Shown here in pieces: positions 6,140 through 11,848 of a DNA stretch of 11,848 bases; the stretch's first letter is position 1; every line of letters starts with the position of its first letter. The DNA is from an uncultured Oscillospiraceae bacterium (GTDB lineage Bacteria; Bacillota; Clostridia; Oscillospirales; Ruminococcaceae): the NCBI GenBank assembly GCA_905212515.1, contig CAJMEU010000089.1:1-11848 (forward strand). The letters are read 5' to 3'. The notes beneath the pieces are model-generated. The model did no database searches and was not told where the DNA came from. It was given only the letters and a program-made list of their open reading frames with translations. The position numbers and the translations under genes were made by a program.

Positions 6140-7357
6140 TCAGCGTCCGGCGTCCGCCGGGCAGCCGTCCGCGTGGTAAGGCGCGTAACTGTGGTCCACG
6201 GTGATCACCGTGTAATACTTCGTGTCCCTGTGGGCCTCGTCCGCGTCCAGGGCCTGCTGAATGGCGGCGCGCAGGGCGGCGTCCGTCATGGAGAAATCCG
6301 CCGGAACCACCACGTCGAAGATGAGGTTGGTGTGGGAGGGGCCCGTCACCATGCGGAAATCGTGCATGGAGAGCTGGGGCGAGATGCGCGCCACCTGTTC
6401 GCGCACCCACTCCCGCGCGGTGCCCAGCGCCGCGTCCCCGGTGACGATGGGGTCGTAATGGACCACCAGGTGGATGTTGTCCTGGTCGTGAAAATCGCGC
6501 TCGATGTTGTCGATGACGTCATGGCTTTTCAGCGTGTCCTCCTCGGCGGCCATCTCCACGTGCACGCTGGCAAAACGCCGGCCGGGGCCGTAATCGTGCA
6601 CCATCAGGTCGTGGGTGCCCAGCACGCCGGGGTAGCTGAGCACTTTGCGGGCGATGTACTGGGTCAGCTCCTCGCTGGGCGCCTCGCCCAGCAGGGGGTT
6701 CACCGTGTCGCGCACCAGGCCGATGCCGCTGACGAAGATGAACACGGCCACCGCCAGGCCCATCCAGCCGTCCAGCGGCAGGCCCGTGGCCAGGGACAGC
6801 ACGGCCGCCGCCAGCACCGCCGCGGTGCTGATGACGTCGTTGCGGCTGTCGGCCGCGGTGGCGATCAGCGTCTCTGAGCCGATCCGCCTGCCCACGCTGC
6901 GGTTGAAAGCGGCCATCCACAGTTTCACCAGGATGGACGCCGCCAGCACCGCGCCCGTGACAAGATTGAAGGCCACATCCGCCGGGTGCAAAATCTTATC
7001 GATGCTGGAACGGCCCAGTTCCAGGCCGATGACCAGGATCATCACCGACACCGTGAGCCCCGCCAGGTACTCGAACCGGGCATGGCCGTAGGGGTGGTGT
7101 TCATCCGCCGGGCGCCCGGCCAGCTTGAAGCCCACCAGGGTGACGATGCTGGAGGAGGCGTCCGACAGGTTGTTCACCGCGTCCGCCATGATGGAGATGG
7201 ACCGGGCCAGCGTGCCCACCAGCAGCTTTGCGGCGCACAGCAGCACGTTGCACACGATGCCCACCACGCCCGCCATGTTGCCGTAGGCGGCGCGCACAGC
7301 AGGGTCCTGGGGATGGTCCGGGTCTTTGATAAAATGGCGTATCAAAAAATCAGTCAC
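6140..7357 (-). CDS. Cation diffusion facilitator, probably Mn(II)-type
   Basis: This 405-residue cytoplasmic-membrane transporter of the CDF family exports divalent metal ions by antiport. Six helices occupy roughly residues 28-215. The transport-site residues are N62-xxx-D66 in helix 2 (AVNNLSD) and D170-xxx-D174 in helix 5 (DSRND). This combination is associated with the Mn-exporting branch, whereas zinc members usually carry histidine in helix 2 or 5. The family motif HPYGHARFEYLAG follows helix 2. After the membrane part come a dimerisation domain (about 225-300) and a second domain of similar size, a longer tail than YiiP-like proteins of about 300 residues but common in Firmicutes. The start is GTG, set by GGAG 6 bases upstream; no better-placed ATG exists. 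It is the first gene of its operon and precedes the aminotransferase. Metal specificity is inferred. Confidence 0.9.
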   Translation of the reverse strand: MTDFLIRHFIKDPDHPQDPAVRAAYGNMAGVVGIVCNVLLCAAKLLVGTLARSISIMADAVNNLSDASSSIVTLVGFKLAGRPADEHHPYGHARFEYLAGLTVSVMILVIGLELGRSSIDKILHPADVAFNLVTGAVLAASILVKLWMAAFNRSVGRRIGSETLIATAADSRNDVISTAAVLAAAVLSLATGLPLDGWMGLAVAVFIFVSGIGLVRDTVNPLLGEAPSEELTQYIARKVLSYPGVLGTHDLMVHDYGPGRRFASVHVEMAAEEDTLKSHDVIDNIERDFHDQDNIHLVVHYDPIVTGDAALGTAREWVREQVARISPQLSMHDFRMVTGPSHTNLIFDVVVPADFSMTDAALRAAIQQALDADEAHRDTKYYTVITVDHSYAPYHADGCPADAGR

Positions 7358-7393
7358 GTTTCTCTCCGCTCTCTCCGTTTAAAATACCACTTT

Positions 7394-7422
7394 ATTATAA
7401 GCGCCCGCGGCAAATTCCGCAA
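7394..7422 (-). promoter_or_regulatory. Promoter of the CDF-aminotransferase operon
   Basis: On the minus strand the -35 box is TTGCGG (7422-7417) and the -10 box is TATAAT (7399-7394), with 17 bp between. It starts just after the stop codon of the lipoprotein gene. GCGG-N6-CCGC (7407-7420) is a short inverted repeat overlapping the -35 box and spacer; it could be an operator, but 4-bp arms are weak evidence in this GC-rich DNA. Confidence 0.7.
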
Positions 7423-7425
7423 GGG

Positions 7426-8085
7426 TCAGGCCGCGGCAGTGGCCAGGTAATGCTGTAAAAAGGCGTCCAGGCGGGCGCGGCAGTTTTCGCCCGTGAGGAA
7501 GATATCCGGCTCCAGGCCGCGCTGTTCGGCGAAATAGGCTTCGTCAAAACAGTTGCCGGACACGCCGAACCGCACGTGCAGGCCCGTGTAGGGCAGCCGC
7601 CACTCGTTCAGGCCCTGGGTCAGGCAGCCGTTCGTCCAGGTGCCGATCACCAGCGTGTCCCGGACGCAGCGGGCGGCGTCGGCAAATTGTTTGGCACAGG
7701 AGGCGGTGAACCGGCTGGTGAGCACCACCAGCGGCGGCGCGCCCGTATCCAGCAGCGGGCCGTCCGGAGGCCGCCGCAGCCGGTAATCACCCGCCACGGT
7801 CTCGTCCCAGCCCAGGTCGTCCGTGTAGTCCAGCGCCCCTCCCTCCGGGACGGGCGCCACGCTGAGGGCATGGCCGCCCATGGGCCGGCCGGTGTAATTT
7901 AAGAACCAAGCGGCGAGGGCAAAGCCGCTGCCGCCGCTGTTGGCCGTCAGGTCGCACAGCAGGAAGGGCGCGTCCGCCCGCGCCGCCAGGGACGCGGCGT
8001 CCTGCGCGCCCGTGGGCGCGGCGCACCCGGCCAGCAGCAGGGTCCAGGCCAGCAGCAGGCAAAGCAGTTTTTTTATGCCGGACAC
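7426..8085 (-). CDS. Lipoprotein with a shortened, altered S41 peptidase-like domain
   Basis: This protein has about 219 residues. It starts with a basic stretch and a hydrophobic helix ending in a lipobox (LLAGC, C21), so it should be anchored outside the membrane. The rest resembles the second half of S41 (C-terminal processing) peptidases: DLTANSGG near 45-52 corresponds to the DLRxNxGG motif, LVVLTSRFTASCAKQFADA holds the position of the nucleophile (S129), and LVIGTWTNG precedes the usual lysine. That lysine, expected 25 residues after the serine, is C154 here, and the residue usually glutamate after the SxS segment is K132. The usual N-terminal region and PDZ domain are absent. A promoter at 8104-8132 rules out a much longer start. 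The GTG at 8085 is the only conventional start; an ATA at 8076 has a better ribosome site. Proteolytic activity is doubtful. Confidence 0.62.
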   Translation of the reverse strand: MSGIKKLLCLLLAWTLLLAGCAAPTGAQDAASLAARADAPFLLCDLTANSGGSGFALAAWFLNYTGRPMGGHALSVAPVPEGGALDYTDDLGWDETVAGDYRLRRPPDGPLLDTGAPPLVVLTSRFTASCAKQFADAARCVRDTLVIGTWTNGCLTQGLNEWRLPYTGLHVRFGVSGNCFDEAYFAEQRGLEPDIFLTGENCRARLDAFLQHYLATAAA

Positions 8086-8088
8086 CTC
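8083..8088 (-). promoter_or_regulatory. GAGGTG ribosome site overlapping the GTG start
   Basis: GAGGTG on the minus strand (8088-8083) is the only good ribosome site in this short leader. It contains the GTG at 8085 and lies 6 bases before an in-frame ATA (8076-8074). Reading from that ATA would give the classic lipoprotein opening of Met-Lys-Lys-Leu-Leu. One G-to-A change of an original ATG would explain this arrangement. Confidence 0.5.
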
Positions 8089-8103
8089 GCTTTTATTCTT
8101 ACT

Positions 8104-8132
8104 ATTATAGGGACGGCGGCAAAAAAGCACAA
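8104..8132 (-). promoter_or_regulatory. Promoter of the S41-like lipoprotein gene
   Basis: Minus-strand boxes are TTGTGC (8132-8127) and TATAAT (8109-8104) with a 17-bp spacer. The predicted transcription start near 8097 leaves a leader of only about 12-20 bases. It stands back to back with the NYN gene promoter. Confidence 0.75.
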
Positions 8133-8140
8133 GGCCGCGC

Positions 8141-8169
8141 TGTACTTTCCCCGGCAAAACAGGTATAAT
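8141..8169 (+). promoter_or_regulatory. Promoter of the NYN-GNAT operon (weak -35)
   Basis: A perfect TATAAT lies at 8164-8169. The hexamer at the ideal distance is TGTACT (8141-8146), a poor match to TTGACA, and there is no extended -10 TG. The promoter may be weak or need an activator. Its upstream end is only 8 bp from the -35 box of the divergent lipoprotein promoter. Confidence 0.6.
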
Positions 8170-8180
8170 AAAAACAAAAC

Positions 8181-8198
8181 CGGCGCGCCGACGCGCCG
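8181..8198 (+). promoter_or_regulatory. GC hairpin in the leader of the NYN RNase gene
   Basis: CGGCGCG (8181-8187) and CGCGCCG (8192-8198) pair perfectly around the loop CCGA. The stem ends 2 bases before the ribosome site AAAGGA (8201-8206) and begins only a few bases after the predicted transcription start. So strong a stem at this place could protect the 5' end or limit ribosome access. Confidence 0.6.
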
Positions 8199-8213
8199 CG
8201 AAAGGAACCACCC

Positions 8214-9101
8214 ATGGAAACCACTGCCAGCGGCAAGGTCATCGCACTGCTGATCGACGCCGAAAACGTATCCCCCAAATATATCAAGACCATCATCGAC
8301 GAGGTGAGCATGTATGGCACGCCCGCCTACAAGCGCATTTACGGCGACTGGACCAGCGTGGAGATGAGCAGCTGGAAAAAGGTGCTGCTGGAGCACAACC
8401 TCACCCCCATCCAGCAGTTCAGCTACACCCAGGGCAAGAACGCGTCCGATTCGGCCATGATCATCGACGCCATGGATATTTTGTACGCCCACAACGTGGA
8501 CGGCTTCTGCCTGGTGAGCTCCGACTCGGATTTCACCCGCCTGGCCGCCCGTTTGCGCGAGAGCCGCATGTTCGTCATCGGCATGGGCGAGAGCAAGACG
8601 CCCACGGCCTTCAAATCGGCCTGCGACACCTTCAAATACCTGGACGTGCTGATGGGCCTGCGGGACGGCCCTGCCGCCGGAAAAAAGGAAAAGGCCAAGC
8701 CCCAGCCCAAAAAACAGCCCGCCAAGGCGGCCCCGAAAAAGGAAAAGGCCAAACCCCAGGCCAAAAAGCCGGCCGACACCCCCTCGGAGCCCCACTACGA
8801 CCTGGAGCTGGCCGCTTTGGCCGACGGCCATTTGGAGGAGGACGAGGAGGGCGGCATCGTGCCGCTGGACGTGATCGTGGACAAGATCCAGGAGATCATC
8901 GACTACGACTCGGACGAGGACGGCTATCTGTCCCTGTCCCAGATCGCGCTGATGCTCAGCCGCATCTACGCGGATTTTGACGCCCGCAACTACGGCTATT
9001 CCCGCTTCCACAAGCTGATCGAGGCCACGGGCCTGTTCGAGACGAAATACCTCACCCTGCCCAACGGCAGCAAAGAGATGGTGGTGCGCAACAAGGTGTG
9101 A
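8214..9101 (+). CDS. NYN-domain RNase-like protein with OST-HTH (LOTUS) domain
   Basis: This 295-residue cytoplasmic protein has two domains. Residues 7-147 form a NYN (PIN-like, LabA/DUF88-type) nuclease domain; its acidic site appears complete, with D15 in LLIDAEN, D79 and D85 in the ASDSAMIIDAMD helix, and D104/D106 in SSDSDF. Such domains bind metal and are thought to cut RNA. Residues about 155-190 are a Lys/Pro/Ala linker with two near-identical 11-residue units. An acidic stretch (205-213) follows, then residues about 215-285 fit an OST-HTH/LOTUS domain (IVPLDVIVDKIQEIID to YSRFHKLIEATGLFE), a proposed RNA-binding fold. This arrangement is known in bacteria, but its targets are not. 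The ATG at 8214 has AAAGGA 7 bases upstream. It heads an operon with the GNAT gene (21-bp gap). Confidence 0.9.
   Translation: METTASGKVIALLIDAENVSPKYIKTIIDEVSMYGTPAYKRIYGDWTSVEMSSWKKVLLEHNLTPIQQFSYTQGKNASDSAMIIDAMDILYAHNVDGFCLVSSDSDFTRLAARLRESRMFVIGMGESKTPTAFKSACDTFKYLDVLMGLRDGPAAGKKEKAKPQPKKQPAKAAPKKEKAKPQAKKPADTPSEPHYDLELAALADGHLEEDEEGGIVPLDVIVDKIQEIIDYDSDEDGYLSLSQIALMLSRIYADFDARNYGYSRFHKLIEATGLFETKYLTLPNGSKEMVVRNKV
8682..8767 (+). repeat. Tandem-like direct repeat in the NYN protein linker
   Basis: Two 32-bp copies (8682-8713 and 8736-8767) are spaced 54 bp apart and match at 30 of 32 positions. They encode KKEKAKPQPKK and KKEKAKPQAKK. The 54-bp period is 18 codons, so gain or loss of a copy would keep the frame and only change the length of the basic linker. 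Confidence 0.8.
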
Positions 9102-9122
9102 GCGCGCCCGAAGGAGGCTTAT

Positions 9123-9653
9123 ATGGAGACGAGCCGTTTGCTTCTGCGCCCGCCGCTGGCCGGCGATGCGGACGCCGTCGCGGCCATCTGCAACAGCGAA
9201 TACGTCCTGCGCTGCAACGCCGCGCCCGTGCTGATGCGCGAGCAGGTGGCGGCCGACCTGGAAAAAGGGGCGGCGGAGCAGTCCACCCTTCTCCTGGTGG
9301 AAAAAGAGAGCGGGCAGGTGATCGGCGCGGTTTTCATCGGGCCGGACACCCTGCGCTATCAGGTGGATTCGCTGTGCCTGTCATATTACCTGGCACAGGC
9401 CCACGCAGGCAAAGGCTATATGACCGAGGCCCTGGAAGCAGTGCTGGCATATCTGTTCCGCGAGCGCAAGCCCGACGTGATCTCGGCCCGGGCTTTTTCG
9501 GTGAACGCGGCCTCCATCGGCCTGTTGGAAAAGCTGGGCTTTGTGCGCGAGGGATGCCTGCGCCGCGGTGTGCGCGGCTATGGGGATGTTCTTCATGATG
9601 ATGTGCTTTTTTCCATTTTGAAAGAAGATTTTTTTGCCGCCCATCCGGCCTAG
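9123..9653 (+). CDS. GNAT family N-acetyltransferase (RimJ/RimL-like)
   Basis: This 176-residue cytoplasmic protein should transfer an acetyl group from acetyl-CoA to an amine, either a protein N-terminus or a small molecule. It begins with the METSRLLLRP pattern typical of the RimJ/RimL-like subgroup. The acetyl-CoA pyrophosphate loop is at 92-104 (QAHAGKGYMTEAL). The late NAASIGLLEKLGFVREG block and a terminal DVLFSIL strand complete the fold. The length is usual for the group. AAGGAGG at 9111-9117 stands 5 bases before the ATG. It follows the NYN gene by 21 bp, with no promoter between, and ends before an intrinsic terminator. The substrate is unknown; co-transcription with an RNA-related protein may hint at a ribosomal or tRNA-related substrate, but this is speculative. 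Confidence 0.88.
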   Translation: METSRLLLRPPLAGDADAVAAICNSEYVLRCNAAPVLMREQVAADLEKGAAEQSTLLLVEKESGQVIGAVFIGPDTLRYQVDSLCLSYYLAQAHAGKGYMTEALEAVLAYLFRERKPDVISARAFSVNAASIGLLEKLGFVREGCLRRGVRGYGDVLHDDVLFSILKEDFFAAHPA

Positions 9654-9671
9654 CCGGCCCTGCATACAGCC

Positions 9672-9705
9672 AAAGGCGCCGTCGCTGCTGCGACGGCGCC
9701 TTTTT
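9672..9705. terminator. Intrinsic terminator between convergent operons
   Basis: AAAGGCGCCGTCG (9672-9684) pairs perfectly with CGACGGCGCCTTT (9691-9703) around a CTGCTG loop and runs into TTTTT. It ends the NYN-GNAT operon. The leftward membrane-protein gene stops at 9704-9706 inside the T-run, so the same hairpin may stop that transcript, though its leftward T-run is only three bases. Confidence 0.92.
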
Positions 9706-10552
9706 ATGCTTTTTCTTCCGGACTGCCCGCCGGAGGTTTTCCCCTGTCGGCCACCCGCCAAGCACTGGCGGCACCCAAAATGCCGGCCGCGCCGCAGAAC
9801 AGCGCCATGCCAAGGCTGCCCGGGCCTTCGCGGCCCACGGCCACCTGCCAGATGCCCTGGGGCAGCGCCAGGCATGTGCCGAACACAAAGGCCAGCAAGC
9901 CCATGCGCACCAGGCCCTTGGCCGCGCCCGGCGAATCGGGCAAAAACAGGGCCCGCAGCAGCGCCGCCGTCAGCAGCAGCGCGCTCAAAACGCCCAGCAC
10001 ATCCACGGCGGCCAGCAGGCGGTGCCAGCTGGCCGGCCGCGTCACAAAGCGCAGGATGGTGTACACGTACAGCGCCGCAGACCCCGCCACGCCCGCCAGC
10101 AGCAGGCCGCCGCCCAATGCCTGCCGCCCGCGCAGGCGCAGTGCCAGCAGCGCGCAGAATACCGCCCACACCAAAAACAGATTGCCGCACAAAAGTCCCG
10201 CCGCTTGGGTGAGGATACTGCGCAGCGGCGTCGTGTGGGCCGCGTCGGGCAGATCGGCGCCGGCGACGGCGCGGGCCATCATCCACAGCCCCTGCCAAAG
10301 GCCGGCAACGCCCAAAGCCCACCACAGGGGCGCGGTTTTGGCGGTGGCGGCACGGGGGCTGGCCGCCGCGGGCACGGCCGCGCCGGCGGCCAAAGCCAGC
10401 ACCGCGGCCAGGACAAAGGCGATGTAGCGCATCAGTGGGCCCCCCACCGTCACGAAGCCCGTCTCTGCGCTGGTGAAGAAAATCAGGTCCGCCAGCCGGG
10501 CCGCGCCCAGCAGGACACCGGCGGCCAGTGTCAGTTTGCATAAGTTTTTCAT
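9704..10552 (-). CDS. Eight-helix membrane protein of unknown function
   Basis: This 282-residue protein is not recognised as any family. Eight hydrophobic segments are visible, roughly at residues 5-27, 40-65, 74-100, 112-138, 146-170, 177-203, 213-240 and 245-270, so it is an integral membrane protein with short loops. A possible WW-x-LGVAGLWQGLWMMARA motif in helix 3 is rich in tryptophan. No metal- or nucleotide-binding pattern or signal peptidase site is clear. The C-terminus is a short polar tail (KPPAGSPEEKA). Its ATG overlaps the citrate synthase stop as ATGA, which suggests translational coupling, and no separate promoter is seen. The composition is very Ala/Leu/Gly-rich, as expected in GC-rich DNA. 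The resemblance is closest to conserved but unnamed membrane proteins; no role can be assigned. Confidence 0.75.
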   Translation of the reverse strand: MKNLCKLTLAAGVLLGAARLADLIFFTSAETGFVTVGGPLMRYIAFVLAAVLALAAGAAVPAAASPRAATAKTAPLWWALGVAGLWQGLWMMARAVAGADLPDAAHTTPLRSILTQAAGLLCGNLFLVWAVFCALLALRLRGRQALGGGLLLAGVAGSAALYVYTILRFVTRPASWHRLLAAVDVLGVLSALLLTAALLRALFLPDSPGAAKGLVRMGLLAFVFGTCLALPQGIWQVAVGREGPGSLGMALFCGAAGILGAASAWRVADRGKPPAGSPEEKA

Positions 10553-11848
10553 TTGCGCGCCTCAAGCGGAAGATATTTTTGTTCATGCCCCAGATATTTA
10601 TAGGCCGGGCGCATGATGCGGTTGGCAAACACCACTTCCTCCACGCGGTGGGCGCACCAGCCGGGGATGCGGCTGATGGCGAACAGCGGGGTGTACAAAT
10701 CGTCGGCGATGCCCAGCATCTTGTAGATGATGCCGCTGAACAGGTCCACGTTGGCGCACACGTCCTTTGTGCCTTTCACCTCGCGGAACACCCCCGGGCC
10801 CAGCCGCTCCACGGCGCACAGCAGGTGGAAGTCGTCCTCGAAGCCCTTCACCTGGGCCAAATGGGCGGCGCGGCTGCGCAGGATGACGGCCCGCGGGTCG
10901 CTTTTGGTGTACACCGCGTGGCCCATGCCGTAGATGAGGCCTGATCCGTCGCCCGCCTCCTTGCGCAGGATCCTGCGCAGGAACCCGGCCACTTCCTCGT
11001 CGTCGTAATAATCGCGGATGCCCTCTTTCATATACCCCAGCATCTGCATCACCCGGTGGTTGGCGCCGCCGTGCTTGGGGCCCTTCAGGCTGCCGATGGC
11101 CGCCGAGATGGCGGAATATGTATCCGTGCCCGTGCTGGACAGCACCCGGCAGGCAAAGGTGGAGTTGTTGCCGCCGCCATGGTCCGCGTGCAGCACCAGG
11201 CACAAGTCCAACAGCTTTGCCTCCTCGGGGGTGAACTGCTGGTCGGCCCGATAGGTGGACAAAATATGCTCGGCCGTGCTCTGCCCGGCCACCGGCAGGT
11301 GGAAGTACATGCTCTGGCGGTCATACACGCGCTTTTTGATCTGATAGGCGTTCACCGTGATGGTGGGCAGGCCGGCGATCAGCGTGATGGACTGGGCCAG
11401 GATATTCTCCAGCGAAAGATCGTCCGGGCGGGCGTCGTAAGAATACAGGGCCAGCACGCTGCGGGCCATCTTGTTCATGATATTGGGCGACGGCGCCTTG
11501 ATGATCATGTCCTCCACAAAGTTGGCCGGCAGGGCCCGCAACTGCTCGATGATGGCCCGGAACGAGGCAAGCTGGCTTTTCGTGGGTAAGCTGCCGAACA
11601 GCAGCAGCCAGATGACCTCCTCGAACATGAACCGGTCCTCCCGGTAGGCGGCCTCCACGATATCGGCCACATCCATGCCGCGGTAGATCAGCCTGCCGTC
11701 GGCCGGCACGCGCTTGCCCTCCACCATCTCGTAGCCCACCACATCGCACACATTGGTCAGCCCGGCCAGCACGCCGGTGCCGTCCGCGTTGCGCAGGCCC
11801 CGCTTCACACCCAGGCGTTCGCACTCCTCGGGATCAATGAAGTTATTT
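10549..11848 (-). CDS. Citrate synthase (5' end beyond the window)
   Basis: This enzyme condenses acetyl-CoA and oxaloacetate to citrate, feeding the 2-oxoglutarate and glutamate pathway in anaerobes. The frame stays open to the window edge, adding NNFIDPEECERLG before the in-frame GTG at 11808; VKRGLRNADGTGV right after it is a conserved internal block, so that GTG is not the true start. About 433 residues are present, and a few tens more are expected upstream. Catalytic features are present: LHADHGGGNNSTF (first histidine), GPKHGGANHRV (second histidine), CANVDLFSGIIY (aspartate) and SRIPGWCAHRVEE (arginine). A 2-methylcitrate synthase activity cannot be excluded, but no propionate genes are nearby. 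The downstream membrane-protein gene overlaps its stop by four bases. The promoter lies outside the window. Confidence 0.93.
   Translation of the reverse strand, partial: NNFIDPEECERLGVKRGLRNADGTGVLAGLTNVCDVVGYEMVEGKRVPADGRLIYRGMDVADIVEAAYREDRFMFEEVIWLLLFGSLPTKSQLASFRAIIEQLRALPANFVEDMIIKAPSPNIMNKMARSVLALYSYDARPDDLSLENILAQSITLIAGLPTITVNAYQIKKRVYDRQSMYFHLPVAGQSTAEHILSTYRADQQFTPEEAKLLDLCLVLHADHGGGNNSTFACRVLSSTGTDTYSAISAAIGSLKGPKHGGANHRVMQMLGYMKEGIRDYYDDEEVAGFLRRILRKEAGDGSGLIYGMGHAVYTKSDPRAVILRSRAAHLAQVKGFEDDFHLLCAVERLGPGVFREVKGTKDVCANVDLFSGIIYKMLGIADDLYTPLFAISRIPGWCAHRVEEVVFANRIMRPAYKYLGHEQKYLPLEARK

Noticed and set aside
5018..6877. A 619-codon rightward open frame across the aminotransferase and CDF genes
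   Set aside because: It is antisense to two genes with intact catalytic motifs and is dominated by His, Gly, Val and Gln with no domain; it reflects codon bias.
8086..8211. Extension of the lipoprotein gene to an ATG at 8211 on the minus strand
   Set aside because: This would place the start upstream of the gene's own promoter (8104-8132) and inside the leader of the divergent gene; the lipobox signal peptide would become internal.
9381..10628. A 415-codon leftward open frame crossing the terminator at 9672-9705
   Set aside because: It runs through a strong terminator and overlaps three better-supported genes in other frames.
1..11848. CRISPR arrays, tRNA or rRNA genes, insertion sequences and phage genes
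   Set aside because: No regularly spaced repeats, cloverleaf with a T-arm, transposase motifs or phage structural proteins were seen on reading both strands.

Overview
The window looks like a chromosomal segment from a GC-rich, Gram-positive gut anaerobe of the Clostridia (Oscillospiraceae-like). This is inferred from strongly GC-biased coding sequence, AGGAG-type ribosome sites, AT-rich TTGnnn-17-TATAAT-like promoters, a clostridial-style citrate synthase and a TIGR04076-family protein. No phage, transposon, CRISPR or rRNA/tRNA signal was seen. The genes read as housekeeping and small accessory metabolism, not as a genomic island.

Layout, left to right. Positions 1-259 hold no supported gene. 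They carry a nested inverted repeat of unknown meaning, then a good promoter. That promoter drives a rightward pair: an M20D amidohydrolase (260-1759) and a MATE-family exporter (1775-3115). A second promoter at 3151-3179 starts a compact rightward operon: a half-size EamA/DMT membrane protein (3217-3630), a CxxC flavoprotein resembling thioredoxin reductase but lacking the usual NADPH motifs (3646-4500), and a small cysteine-containing TIGR04076 protein (4516-4860). A bidirectional terminator follows at 4871-4904.

The next block is leftward. A promoter at 7394-7422 drives a CDF metal exporter with Mn-type site residues (6140-7357), followed by a class I PLP aminotransferase (4925-6112). To the right lies a leftward lipoprotein with a shortened, S41-protease-like domain that lacks the expected catalytic lysine (7426-8085). 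Its promoter faces away from that of a rightward NYN-RNase/OST-HTH protein (8214-9101), which has a GC hairpin in its leader. A GNAT acetyltransferase (9123-9653) follows in the same operon and ends at a strong terminator (9672-9705).

The right end is leftward again. Citrate synthase (10549 to the window edge, 5' end missing) overlaps by four bases an eight-helix membrane protein of unknown function (9704-10552).

The most interesting points are the probably NADPH-independent flavoenzyme with its two small partners, the catalytically altered S41-like lipoprotein whose best-placed start codon reads ATA, and the structured leader in front of the NYN RNase. None of these is proven novel from sequence alone.
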